A stretch of 64,000 nucleotides of DNA, taken from assembly GCF_000473225.1 (NCBI RefSeq), contig NZ_KI421509.1:1512045-1576044 (forward strand), given 5' to 3'. Shown here one piece after another: positions 34,077 to 43,030 of the stretch (its first letter is position 1; every line of letters starts with the position of its first letter). This DNA comes from Sedimentitalea nanhaiensis DSM 24252. Lineage in GTDB: Bacteria; Pseudomonadota; Alphaproteobacteria; Rhodobacterales; Rhodobacteraceae. The translations under genes and the position numbers were made by a program. The notes under the pieces are model-generated. The model saw only the letters and a list, made by a program, of their open reading frames with translations. It did no database searches and had not been told where the DNA came from.

Positions 34077-34185
34077 CTGTCCCTCGCTTCATGTCTCACA
34101 TTGTTTCGCTCTTAACACGGCAAAACGGCAACGCCGCACTCTGAATCTGATGATTGCGCATTCCACACACTGTTTTCAAACCGAA

Positions 34186-34199
34186 TGGTAACGCTAACA
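34186..34199. promoter_or_regulatory. LacI-family-like operator TGGTAACGCTAACA
   Basis: Imperfect palindrome with a central CG (arms TGGTAAC and TGTTAGC), of the TGTTANCGNTAACA type bound by LacI-family sugar regulators. It lies in the divergent region between edd and the polyamine-type transporter and may control edd-eda. The regulator gene is not in the window. Confidence 0.4.
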
Positions 34200-34330
34200 A
34201 ATTTTGCCGCCCATTCCCCGCTTACCGGTTTGAATACAGCCCCAAAACAGCATTGTTGCCGAGTCCATCCATTCTCCTGTAGGCTCAAAAAAACAACAGG
34301 CCGAATGGCTTTACCAGTGCCGCGGGAAAC

Positions 34331-35422
34331 ATGAACGTCAATTCACAACCGGACATCAGGTCCGAAGCTATCGCCGTCGATGTTGATCGGGTCTCCAAGA
34401 TCTTTGGCGGTGAACCGCCCGTAACGGCTTTGGACGATGTGTCGGTCGCGATTCGACAAAACGAGTTCTTTACGCTGCTCGGCCCCTCTGGCTGTGGAAA
34501 GACCACCCTGTTGCGGCTGATCGCGGGGTTTGAACCACCGACCAGCGGCAGTTTGCGGCTGGGCGGGCGCGACATTTCCCGTCTGCCTCCGAACAAGCGG
34601 CCGATCAACACCGTATTTCAGAACTATGCCCTGTTTCCACACATGAGTGTGGCGGCCAACATCGCATTTGGTCTGCAAATGCTGGGCAAGCCCAAGGCCG
34701 AGGTCCGCGATACCGTGGACGAGATGCTGAAACTGGTGCAAATGGAAGCGCTGAAGAACCGCCGCACCTCGGAAATTTCGGGCGGGCAACAGCAACGCGT
34801 CGCTTTGGCCCGCGCCCTGGCGCCCCATCCCGAAGTGTTGCTGCTGGATGAGCCGCTTAGCGCGCTGGACTACAAGCTGCGCAAGGAAATGCAGATCGAA
34901 CTCAAACGCCTTCAGGGCGAGACCGGCATCACCTTTATCTTTGTCACCCACGATCAGGAAGAGGCGCTGACCATGTCCGACCGGATTGCGGTCATGAACG
35001 CCGGCAAGATCCTGCAGGTTGGCCCCCCGCGCGAAATCTATAACCGTCCCGTGAACCGGTTTGTTGCGGATTTTATCGGCGAAACCAATTTCCTGACCGG
35101 AACCGCCCAGGGTGACGCGGTGCGCATTTCCTCTGGCCATATGATCGCGGTACCGTTGGACGGCAGGACAGGCGACGTCACTCTGACCGTACGCCCCGAA
35201 CAGGTGCGCCTCTGCCCGGTCGATCAGGACGGTGCCCTGCACGCCGAAATTTCCGATCTGGTCTATTTTGGCACTGACACCCATTGCCATCTGGCGCTCA
35301 AGGATGGCACCCAGATCGTCGCGCGGCTGCAAAGCCTGCCCACTGGCGAAGTGGGTTATATGCGCGGCCAGGCGGTTGGGCTGCGGTTCGAACCCGGTGC
35401 CGTTCAAGTCGTCGGGGCCTGA
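34331..35422 (+). CDS. Polyamine-type ABC transporter ATP-binding protein (PotA-like)
   Basis: 363 residues. Walker [10 protein letters not shown] (51-59), [20 protein letters not shown], signature [15 protein letters not shown], Walker B/D-loop [11 protein letters not shown] and FVTHDQEEA, followed by a C-terminal TOBE domain (about 280-360, [13 protein letters not shown]). It is the first gene of a four-gene unit with two permeases and a PotD-like binding protein. It could serve spermidine, putrescine or another cationic amine. Confidence 0.93.
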   Translation: MNVNSQPDIRSEAIAVDVDRVSKIFGGEPPVTALDDVSVAIRQNEFFTLLGPSGCGKTTLLRLIAGFEPPTSGSLRLGGRDISRLPPNKRPINTVFQNYALFPHMSVAANIAFGLQMLGKPKAEVRDTVDEMLKLVQMEALKNRRTSEISGGQQQRVALARALAPHPEVLLLDEPLSALDYKLRKEMQIELKRLQGETGITFIFVTHDQEEALTMSDRIAVMNAGKILQVGPPREIYNRPVNRFVADFIGETNFLTGTAQGDAVRISSGHMIAVPLDGRTGDVTLTVRPEQVRLCPVDQDGALHAEISDLVYFGTDTHCHLALKDGTQIVARLQSLPTGEVGYMRGQAVGLRFEPGAVQVVGA

Positions 35423-35424
35423 TC

Positions 35425-36333
35425 GTGGCGACTGTAAAACCCAAGCCTGCCGCCAAGACGGAACGCTCGACCTGGCTGTTGACCGCGCCGGCTTTGGTTC
35501 TGCTGACGGTCGCGGCCACCGGCCCGCTGTTCATCATGCTGATCTACTCGTTTCTGGAGCCCGGCCAATACGGCAACGTGGTCTGGAAGTTTTCGACCAA
35601 GGCGTGGTTCAACGTCATCCTGCAACGCGACATCTTTGACGGGACATTGACCTGGGCGGATGCCCATCTGACCATTCTGTGGCGCTCGGTCAAGCTGGCC
35701 ATGACAACGACCGTTTTTGCCGTTCTGGTGGGGTTTCCGACGGCATGGTTCATCGCCACCAGAACCCCTCGAATGCGTCTTTTCATGTTGTTTCTGATCA
35801 CCATTCCGTTCTGGACAAACCTGTTGATTCGCACCTTTGCGATCAACCAGATCATCCGCAACGAAGGCGTTCTGAACAGTTTTCTGTTGTGGATCGGTGT
35901 GATCGACGCGCCAATCCAGATCATCTATTCCGATTTTGCCGTCTTTCTGGGCATGACCTATGTCTACCTGCCCTTGATGGTTCTGCCGCTTTATGCCGCC
36001 ATTGACCGGTTTGACATGCGGCTTCTGGAAGCCGCCTATGATCTATATGCCAACCGCTGGCAGGCGCTGCGCCGGGTGGTTCTGCCGATTGTCAAACCCG
36101 GGCTGATCGCCGGATCGATTCTGGTCTTTATTCCGGCCCTGGGGGCCTATGTGACCCCACGCATTCTTGGTGGCGGGCGTAATATGATGATTGGCAATTT
36201 CATCGATCTGCAGTTTGGGCAGGGACGCAACTGGCCGTTGGGGGCGGCGCTGTCTGTGATCCTGCTGATCTTCGTGACGTCGATGCTGATCCTGTATGTA
36301 CGCTTCGTGAACCGGAGCACCGACAATGGCTGA
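35425..36333 (+). CDS. Polyamine-type ABC transporter permease (PotB-like)
   Basis: 302 residues with about six transmembrane helices. The GTG start at 35425 lies two bases after the ATPase stop; the frame is open further upstream but would overlap the ATPase. Features: ITIPFWTNLLIRTFAINQIIRNEGVLN and the EAA loop LLEAAYDLYANRWQALRRVVLP. It overlaps the second permease by eight bases. Confidence 0.92.
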   Translation: MATVKPKPAAKTERSTWLLTAPALVLLTVAATGPLFIMLIYSFLEPGQYGNVVWKFSTKAWFNVILQRDIFDGTLTWADAHLTILWRSVKLAMTTTVFAVLVGFPTAWFIATRTPRMRLFMLFLITIPFWTNLLIRTFAINQIIRNEGVLNSFLLWIGVIDAPIQIIYSDFAVFLGMTYVYLPLMVLPLYAAIDRFDMRLLEAAYDLYANRWQALRRVVLPIVKPGLIAGSILVFIPALGAYVTPRILGGGRNMMIGNFIDLQFGQGRNWPLGAALSVILLIFVTSMLILYVRFVNRSTDNG

Positions 36334-37129
36334 TCGCGCATTCCAGGTTGCCCGCCTTCCCGGCTTTAACACCATCGCGATCATGGTTTTTGTGATGCTG
36401 TACCTGCCCATCGGGTTGTTGGTGCTGTTTTCCTTTAACGCCGGTCCTTCCGTGGCGATCTGGGAAGGGTTTTCCCTGCAATGGTACCCCAAGGCCTGGG
36501 GCAACGAACAGGTCCGGGACGCCACTATCCGCTCCTTGATCATCGCGTCATCGGCCGCGCTGATCTCGACCACGCTGGCCACGATGGCCGCATTGGGAAC
36601 AACGCGGCGCAAGCGTTCACCGGGACAGACCATGATTTATGTCATGATCAACCAACCCCTCATGGTACCGGAAATCGTCACTGCTGTTGCCTTGCTGATC
36701 TTCTTTGCGTCGATCAAGGTGGCGACCGGATATCAGGGGCTGGGCTATCTGATCGCGGCGCATTCGGCCTTTTGTATCCCCTTTGCCTATTTGCCGATCC
36801 GGGCCCGGCTAGAGGGCATGGACCTGACACTGGAAACCGCCGCGGCCGATCTGTACGCCACACCCTGGCAGACGTTTCGCCATGTCACCCTGCCGCTTTT
36901 GATGCCTGGCATCATTGCCGGCATGATGCTGGCTTTCATCACCTCGCTGGACGACGTCGTGATCAGCCTGTTCGTCAAGTCGGCCGGGCAGGAAACCCTG
37001 CCCACCTATATGCTGGGTCAGATCCGCCGCAACATCACGGTCGAGGTCAACGCCATCTCGACCTTGCTGCTGGGGCTGACTGTGATCATGCTGACGGTGT
37101 TCTTCCTACTGACGCGCAAACAGGACTAG
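36326..37129 (+). CDS. Polyamine-type ABC transporter permease (PotC-like)
   Basis: 267 residues with about six helices. Contains FSFNAGPSVAIWEGFSLQWYPKAW, typical of PotC, and an EAA-type loop ETAAADLYATPWQTFRHVTLPLL. It follows the first permease with an eight-base overlap and precedes the binding-protein gene by 34 bases. Confidence 0.92.
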   Translation: MADRAFQVARLPGFNTIAIMVFVMLYLPIGLLVLFSFNAGPSVAIWEGFSLQWYPKAWGNEQVRDATIRSLIIASSAALISTTLATMAALGTTRRKRSPGQTMIYVMINQPLMVPEIVTAVALLIFFASIKVATGYQGLGYLIAAHSAFCIPFAYLPIRARLEGMDLTLETAAADLYATPWQTFRHVTLPLLMPGIIAGMMLAFITSLDDVVISLFVKSAGQETLPTYMLGQIRRNITVEVNAISTLLLGLTVIMLTVFFLLTRKQD

Positions 37130-37163
37130 AAGAAACCAAAAACGACCCAACAAGGAGACGACC

Positions 37164-38189
37164 ATGAAACGACTACTATCGACAGCGGCCCTGCTGTTGG
37201 CCAGCACGTCCTTTGCATTTGCCGAGGGCGAACTGCAATTGTTCAACTGGGGCGACTACACGAACCCGGAACTGCTAAAGAAATTCGAAGACGAAACCGG
37301 GATCAAGGTGACTCTCACCGATTACGATTCCAACGACACCGCCCTTGCCAAGGTCGAGGCCGGCGGAGGCGGTTATGATCTGGTGGTGCCATCTGCCAAC
37401 TATGTACAGATCTACGTCACCAAGGGTCTGATTCAGGAATTGGACCTGTCCCGCCTGCCCAACCACGCAAACATCGCGCCCGAATGGATGGAAGTTCCAT
37501 GGGATCCGGGCCGTCACTATACCGTGCCGTGGCAATGGGGTTCGGTCGGCATGGCGGTGAATTCCGACGCCTTTTCAGGGGACATCAACACCTCGGCGAT
37601 CTTTCTTGATCCGCCCGAAGAACTCGTGGGCAAGGTCAATGTCCATCCGGAAATGAACGATGTGTTGTCTTTGGCGCTGATGTATGTCGGAGGCGAGGCC
37701 TGCACCGAAGACACCGAAATGCTGAAAAAGGCGCGCGACAAGCTGCTCGAGGCCAAGCCGAAATGGCAGTCGATGGACTATGGCATGACCACCAAGCTGG
37801 CCACCAATGACGTGATGGCATCAAGCTATTGGAACGGGGCCGTGTTCCGGGCCCGGCTGCAAAACGACAAGGTTCAGTTCGGCTATCCAAAGGAAGGTTT
37901 TCCCCTGTGGATGGATTCCGTCGCACTGCTGTCGGACGCGACCAATGTGGACGAAGCCTATCAGTTCCTGAACTTCATCATGGAACCCGAGAATGCCGCC
38001 CTGATTTCGGCCTTTGCGCGCTATGCCAATGGCATCAGCGGATCCGATCCTTTCATGCCCGAGGACATGAGCGATGCGCCGGAAATTCTGATCCCGCAAG
38101 AGTTCAAGGCAGCGGGCAAGTTCCTGCCCACCTGCTCGGCCAAGGCGCAGGAATATTACACCGCGATCTGGACCGAATTGCTGAAATAG
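37164..38189 (+). CDS. Polyamine-type ABC transporter substrate-binding protein (PotD/PotF-like)
   Basis: 341 residues with a signal peptide (MKRLLSTAALLLASTSFAFA). The mature start ELQLFNWGDYTNPELLKKFEDETGI is the PotD/PotF signature. Acidic and aromatic residues follow in YDLVVPSANYVQIY. AAGGAG precedes ATG 37164 by seven bases. It is the last transporter gene; the next gene, a serine hydrolase, starts 72 bases later after a GC-rich hairpin. Confidence 0.93.
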   Translation: MKRLLSTAALLLASTSFAFAEGELQLFNWGDYTNPELLKKFEDETGIKVTLTDYDSNDTALAKVEAGGGGYDLVVPSANYVQIYVTKGLIQELDLSRLPNHANIAPEWMEVPWDPGRHYTVPWQWGSVGMAVNSDAFSGDINTSAIFLDPPEELVGKVNVHPEMNDVLSLALMYVGGEACTEDTEMLKKARDKLLEAKPKWQSMDYGMTTKLATNDVMASSYWNGAVFRARLQNDKVQFGYPKEGFPLWMDSVALLSDATNVDEAYQFLNFIMEPENAALISAFARYANGISGSDPFMPEDMSDAPEILIPQEFKAAGKFLPTCSAKAQEYYTAIWTELLK

Positions 38190-38216
38190 CGGCTGCGATT
38201 CGAAAACGACACGAAA

Positions 38217-38239
38217 GGGGCGGCGCGTCGCGTCGCCCC
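38217..38239 (+). terminator. GC-rich hairpin after the polyamine transporter genes
   Basis: GGGGCGGCG at 38217-38225 can pair with CGTCGCCCC at 38231-38239 with one mismatch. No T run follows, so it may act only as an attenuating or mRNA-stabilising hairpin between the transporter and the hydrolase gene. Confidence 0.35.
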
Positions 38240-38261
38240 CGCGCTATTCAAGGATGGGCAG

Positions 38262-39494
38262 ATGAACCGCAGCTATCGCAATTGTGATCCGACGCCCCCC
38301 ATCATGCAGGGCAGCCCGGTACCTCCGGAGTGGCGTATCCCGCCGCAGGACTGGGACGCGCCACCTTGGAATCGCTGGGCGTTTCAGCACATGCGCGAGC
38401 TTGTCACCACCGTCGATGTTCCCCGCGGCCCAACCGTCTGGGACTTGCCTGGCGCGGGCAGCGATGTGGACGCGGTTGCATTCAGCGACAATCAGGGGGG
38501 CGCAACCACCTGGGGGCGGATGCTGGACGATACCTATACCGATGCCACACTGATCTGGTTGGACGGGCAGGTCGTCGTCGAAACCTATTGCAACGGCATG
38601 ACACCGCGCCGCCCGCATATCGCCTTTTCGGTATCAAAAAGCATCGTTGCCGCAGCAGCAGGTGTCCTGATCGGCGACGGGCTGCTGGATCCGGCGGCAC
38701 CGATCGCCGCCTATGTTCCGGAACTTGCAGCCACCGGTTGGAACGGCGCGAGCTTGCAGCAGGTTCTGGACATGACCACAGGCGTCGTGTTCGATGAAAC
38801 CTATGGCGCGTTCAATTCCAATGTCTTGATGCTGGATATTGCCGCCAACGTGAAACCGCCCAGCCCGCATATGGACCCGGCCACCCTGCCCGGCTGTACC
38901 TGGGATCTGATCCTGTCATTGACCCAAACCGAGGCGGTGCATGGCGACCGCTTTTCCTATCGCTCGATCGAAACCGACGTTCTGGGCTATGCCATGGAAC
39001 GCGCATCGGGCAAGCGCCTGCCCGATCTTGTGTCCGACCTCCTGTGGGCACCGATGGGAGCCGAACAGGATGCTTTCTTTACCGTGGATCGCGCCGGATT
39101 TGCGCTGGCTGATGGCGGATGCAATGCCGTGCTGCGTGACCTTGCCCGGTTCGGGCGGTTGCTGCTGGAAGACGGGCAGCGCGACGGGCAACAGATCGTC
39201 CCGCTGGCCTGGATCAACGATATTCGCGGGGGCAATCACGGATTGTTCGACGACCACGGGCGCATTGCTTTTCCAAACGGGCAATATCGCAATCAGTTCT
39301 GGATCCCCAATCGTGATCGCCCCGCACATCTGAGCCTGGGGATTTTCGGGCAGCACATATTTGTCGACCCGGACCAGGGGCTGGTGGCGGTTAAACTGTC
39401 CAGCTGGCCCGATTTTTTAAGCGACAAACACTGGACGCTGGACTGGCTGGCCGGGGTGCGGGCCGTGGCCGCCGCCCATAAGGCGAGCGGCTGA
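38262..39494 (+). CDS. Beta-lactamase-fold serine hydrolase (NylB-like)
   Basis: 410 residues. The SxxK nucleophile motif is FSVSKSIV (Ser about 126, Lys about 129) and a Tyr lies in FSYRSIETDVLGYAM, which corresponds to the Tyr-x-x segment of class C/6-aminohexanoate-dimer hydrolase (NylB) type enzymes. No signal peptide is seen, so it acts in the cytoplasm. It lies downstream of the polyamine-type transporter on the same strand and may cleave an amide or ester in a compound that transporter brings in. Substrate unknown. Confidence 0.85.
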   Translation: MNRSYRNCDPTPPIMQGSPVPPEWRIPPQDWDAPPWNRWAFQHMRELVTTVDVPRGPTVWDLPGAGSDVDAVAFSDNQGGATTWGRMLDDTYTDATLIWLDGQVVVETYCNGMTPRRPHIAFSVSKSIVAAAAGVLIGDGLLDPAAPIAAYVPELAATGWNGASLQQVLDMTTGVVFDETYGAFNSNVLMLDIAANVKPPSPHMDPATLPGCTWDLILSLTQTEAVHGDRFSYRSIETDVLGYAMERASGKRLPDLVSDLLWAPMGAEQDAFFTVDRAGFALADGGCNAVLRDLARFGRLLLEDGQRDGQQIVPLAWINDIRGGNHGLFDDHGRIAFPNGQYRNQFWIPNRDRPAHLSLGIFGQHIFVDPDQGLVAVKLSSWPDFLSDKHWTLDWLAGVRAVAAAHKASG

Positions 39495-39506
39495 GTGGGG
39501 CAACGG

Positions 39507-40257
39507 TCAGCAGGTATAGTTCAGCCCCAACCGCCCGCCATCGACATAAATCGTCTCGCCGGTGATATAGCTGGCCTTGTCGCTAGCCAAAAACGCCACG
39601 GTGTCGCCGATTTCACGCGCAGTGCCAACGCGACGCAGCGGAGTACGTGACAGGGCGGTTGCCATGGCCTCGGGACTGGCATTGATCCCGGCCATCATCT
39701 CGGTATCAATCGACCCCGGGCCTACCGCGTTGACCCGAATACCATGCGGCGCCAGCGCGAGAGCCGCGGATTTGGTCAATTGCATCACCCCGCCTTTGGA
39801 CGCGCAATAGGCCGGAATCTTCGGGATCGCCACCACCGCATTGATTGAGGACATATTGATGATCGCCCCGCGTATCCCTTGGGCAACCATGGTTTTCGCC
39901 GCCCGTTGCGTGGCCTGAAACACCGACACCAGATTGACGTCGATCACCTTGCGGAAATCCTCCAGGCTATAATCGAGGAAATCACTGGAAATTGCGATGC
40001 CGGCGTTGTTGACCAGAACCGATACCGGGCCCAGGTCCCGCTCAATCGTATCGAACAGCGCATTGACCTGTTCCGGCCCCGCCATGTCGACAGGCAATCC
40101 AACTGCCCCATACCCCCAGAGAGTGCGCCGCCTCCCGTACGGCCTCGGCCTTGATGTCGGCCAGCACCACGCGATGCCCCTGTTCGGCCAGAGCCTCGCC
40201 GCAGGCCAGCCCGATGCCCTGAGCGCCGCCGGTTATCAGTGCAATGGGTTGTGCCAT
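39507..40257 (-). pseudogene. Short-chain dehydrogenase interrupted by a one-base frameshift
   Basis: From ATG 40257 the frame reads MAQPIALITGGAQGIGLACG and continues normally to AAHSLG, then is lost. From about 40100 a second frame gives LPVDMAGPEQVNALFD, VLVNNAGIAISSD, catalytic INMSSINAV and AYCASKGGVMQL, and ends YVDGGRLGLNY. Removing one G from the GGGG (40106-40109) restores a continuous reading VWAVGLPVDM, so one extra base explains the break. The product would be a normal NAD(P)-dependent SDR of about 249 residues. Either a recent mutation or a sequence error. Confidence 0.8.
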
Positions 40258-40376
40258 ACTGTCATATTCCTTTGGGGGGTTTTGGGCCATCCGCCCGGTT
40301 GATCCCAGCTTGATTTGCCTGTTCAGTGGCGTCAATGCACATCATCCCCGATGCACCCACCGATGAGGTCTGACAG

Positions 40377-40781
40377 ATGCCGGAACTGAAAACATCAGCG
40401 GCCGAGATGGTCGCGCAGGCACGTCGCCGCATTCAGGAAATCGAAACCCCGGATGCCATCGCCATGGTCAAGGACCCGAATGTCGTGATCGTGGATATCC
40501 GCGACATACGCGAACGTCAGCGGTCGGGTTACATTCCCGGCAGTGTCCATTGCCCGCGGGGCATGCTGGAATTCTGGGTCGATCCGAAAAGCCCCTACTA
40601 CAAAGATGTCTTTGGACAGGACAAAAAATTCGTGTTCCACTGCGCTTCGGGCTGGCGGTCGGCCCTTTCGGTTGCAACGCTACAGGACATGGGGTTTGAG
40701 GCCGCCCACCTGAAAGAGGGGTTTTCAACCTGGGAAAAATACGGCGGCCCGGTCGAATTTCCCGCAGCCAGAAACGACTGA
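40377..40781 (+). CDS. Rhodanese-like domain protein
   Basis: 134 residues, one rhodanese domain: NVVIVDIRDIRERQRSGYIPGSVHCPRG, and the active-site loop FHCASGWRSALS with the persulfide-forming Cys. It moves sulfane sulfur or acts in redox sensing. It has no signal peptide and lies divergent from the broken SDR and convergent with the amidohydrolase, whose stop is four bases away. Confidence 0.9.
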   Translation: MPELKTSAAEMVAQARRRIQEIETPDAIAMVKDPNVVIVDIRDIRERQRSGYIPGSVHCPRGMLEFWVDPKSPYYKDVFGQDKKFVFHCASGWRSALSVATLQDMGFEAAHLKEGFSTWEKYGGPVEFPAARND

Positions 40782-40785
40782 GCGC

Positions 40786-42075
40786 TCAGCCCGCCTTCGG
40801 GGCATAATCCGCCGGGTTCACCAAAACGGGTCGACCCGGCAGGGTCAGTTCGGCCACCTGCGGCGCGGTGCGCGAGATCACACGGCCCGCGCGGATCACC
40901 GCCAGACGGGTCGCCTGCAGGCGAATAGCCTCGATCGCATCACGCGCCTGCAACAGCACCATATTCGCGGCACAGCCCGGCGCCAGCCCATAGCCGTCCA
41001 ATCCCATGATCGCAGCCGAATTCACTGTCACTGCGTCGAAGCACCATTTCATGTCTACGCGGCTGCTCAGCTGCCCCACATGCAGCCCCATTGCCGCCAC
41101 GTTCAGCATGTCCGCCCGGCCCAGAGAATACCACGGGTCCATCACGCAATCCGACCCGAACCCAACCGTGATCCCGGAATCGCGCAATTCGCGCACACGG
41201 GTCATGCCGCGCCGCTTGGGATAGGTGTCATGCCGCCCCTGCAGCATGATGTTGATCAGAGGATTGGGAATCGCGTGCACACCGGCCTCGACCATCAGCG
41301 GAATCAATTTGGACGCATAGTAGTTGTCCATCGAGTGCATCGAGGTCAGATGCGAGCCCGCCACCCGTCCCGTCAGGCCCAGACGCTGGGTTTCACAGGC
41401 CAGCGTCTCGATATGGCGGCTATGGGGGTCGTCGCTTTCGTCGCAATGCATATCCACCATCAGCCCGCGATCCGCCGCGAGCCGGCACAATTGGCGCACC
41501 GAATCGGCCCCATCGGCCATGGTGCGTTCGAAATGCGGAATGCCGCCGACGACATCGACCCCCATGTCCAATGCACGGATCAGGTTCTCCATCGCCGTAG
41601 GGGCGCGCAACACGCCATCCTGTGGAAAGGCGACCAGTTGCAGGTCGAGATACGGCGCGACCTGTTTGCGCACCTCCAACAGCGCGGCGACTCCTTTCAG
41701 TTCGTCATCACATACATCCACGTGACTTCGGATCGCGCCCAACCCCATCGACACCGCCAGATCGCAATAGCGCAGGGCGCGGGTGACGATATCCTCGACG
41801 CTCTGGATCGGTTTCAACTCGCCCCAGAGCGCGATGCCTTCGAGCAGTGTACCGGATACGTTCATCCTGGGTGAGCCAAGTGACAGTGTCGCATCCATAT
41901 GAAAATGCGGATCGACAAAGGGCGGTGAAACCAGTTGCCCGGCGGCATCGATCACCTCGAACCCCTTGGCAGTAATGCCCGGCTCGACAGCACGGATCAG
42001 CCCATCGGCACAGGCGATGTCGATGCCCCCGCGCCCGTCCGGCAGGGTGGCGTTTTTGACGATCAGATCGAACAT
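40786..42075 (-). CDS. Cytosine deaminase-like amidohydrolase
   Basis: 429 residues of the metal-dependent amidohydrolase superfamily. The first metal motif is FVDPHFHMD, followed by IRSHVDVCDD, the HCDE motif in LMVDMHCDESDDPHS, SHLTSMHSMD and the metal Asp in VGFGSDCVMDPW. These match CodA-type cytosine deaminases, which make uracil and can also act on creatinine and related rings. It is the last gene of the nucleoside uptake/salvage cluster, 10 bases after the second permease, so cytosine or another base from imported nucleosides is the likely substrate. Confidence 0.88.
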   Translation of the reverse strand: MFDLIVKNATLPDGRGGIDIACADGLIRAVEPGITAKGFEVIDAAGQLVSPPFVDPHFHMDATLSLGSPRMNVSGTLLEGIALWGELKPIQSVEDIVTRALRYCDLAVSMGLGAIRSHVDVCDDELKGVAALLEVRKQVAPYLDLQLVAFPQDGVLRAPTAMENLIRALDMGVDVVGGIPHFERTMADGADSVRQLCRLAADRGLMVDMHCDESDDPHSRHIETLACETQRLGLTGRVAGSHLTSMHSMDNYYASKLIPLMVEAGVHAIPNPLINIMLQGRHDTYPKRRGMTRVRELRDSGITVGFGSDCVMDPWYSLGRADMLNVAAMGLHVGQLSSRVDMKWCFDAVTVNSAAIMGLDGYGLAPGCAANMVLLQARDAIEAIRLQATRLAVIRAGRVISRTAPQVAELTLPGRPVLVNPADYAPKAG

Positions 42076-42085
42076 GGCATATCCT

Positions 42086-43030
42086 TCAGCGTTGGCCCTT
42101 GAACCATGGCGTCAACAGGGCGCGGGGATAGTCCGCTTTGCGCGCGGCGATCACCAGGGCGATAATGGACAAGATATAGGGTGCCATCAGGAACACCTGC
42201 CCGGGCACCAGCGCACCAACTTCGGTCTGCAGGCGCACCTGCAAGGCGTCGAACGCGCCGAACAGCAGCGCCCCCAGCAGCGCCTTGCCCGGTCGCCAGC
42301 TGGCAAAAATCACCAGCGCGATACAGATCCAGCCGCGCCCGTTGACCATGCCGAAAAAGAACGCATCAAAGGCCGACATGGTCAGGAACGCCCCCCCCAG
42401 CGCCATTAGCGCCGACCCTGCCATCACCGCGCCGATCCGCAAACCATAGACCGACAGCCCCTGCGCATCGACGCTGTCCGGATTGTCACCCACGGCCTGT
42501 ATCGCCACCCCCAAAGCCGTACGGTTCAGCATATACCAAACCAATGCCACCAGGATCAGCGCCAGCAACGTCAGCGCGGTCTGCTGAAACAGCACCGGTC
42601 CCAGAAACGGCAAATCGGACAACACCGGTATGTCCAGCGGACGAAACGGCTCGATCCGGGGTGGCGAGGTGACATTGGGCAGCGCAGTGCGATAGATGAA
42701 ATAGCTGACCGAGGTGGCAAACAGCGTCACGCCCAATCCCGAGACATGCTGCGATAGCCCCAGCGGCACGGTCAGGATGGCGTGGATCAGACCAAAAAAC
42801 GCCCCTGCCCCGGCGGCGACCAGCACTCCGCCCCACAGCCCGGCCCCCAGCCAGACCGCCATCCAGCCTGCCATCGCACCGGCGACAAAAATGCCTTCGA
42901 TCCCCAGATTCAAAACGCCTGATTTCTCACACAACAACGCGCCGAGCACTCCAAAGATCAACGGCGTTGCAATGCGCAGGGACGCCGCCCAAAAGGACTC
43001 GCTGAGCAGGATTTGCAGAACATCCATCAT
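42086..43030 (-). CDS. Nucleoside-type ABC transporter permease 2
   Basis: 314 residues with about ten helices; BPD_transp_2 type. Family segments are LCEKSGVLNLGIEGIFVAGAMAGW and GLGVTLFATSVSYFIYR. ATG 43030 overlaps the stop of permease 1 by four bases (ATGA). Neighbours with BMP-type binding protein and double ATPase mark it as a purine/nucleoside importer. Confidence 0.9.
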   Translation of the reverse strand: MMDVLQILLSESFWAASLRIATPLIFGVLGALLCEKSGVLNLGIEGIFVAGAMAGWMAVWLGAGLWGGVLVAAGAGAFFGLIHAILTVPLGLSQHVSGLGVTLFATSVSYFIYRTALPNVTSPPRIEPFRPLDIPVLSDLPFLGPVLFQQTALTLLALILVALVWYMLNRTALGVAIQAVGDNPDSVDAQGLSVYGLRIGAVMAGSALMALGGAFLTMSAFDAFFFGMVNGRGWICIALVIFASWRPGKALLGALLFGAFDALQVRLQTEVGALVPGQVFLMAPYILSIIALVIAARKADYPRALLTPWFKGQR

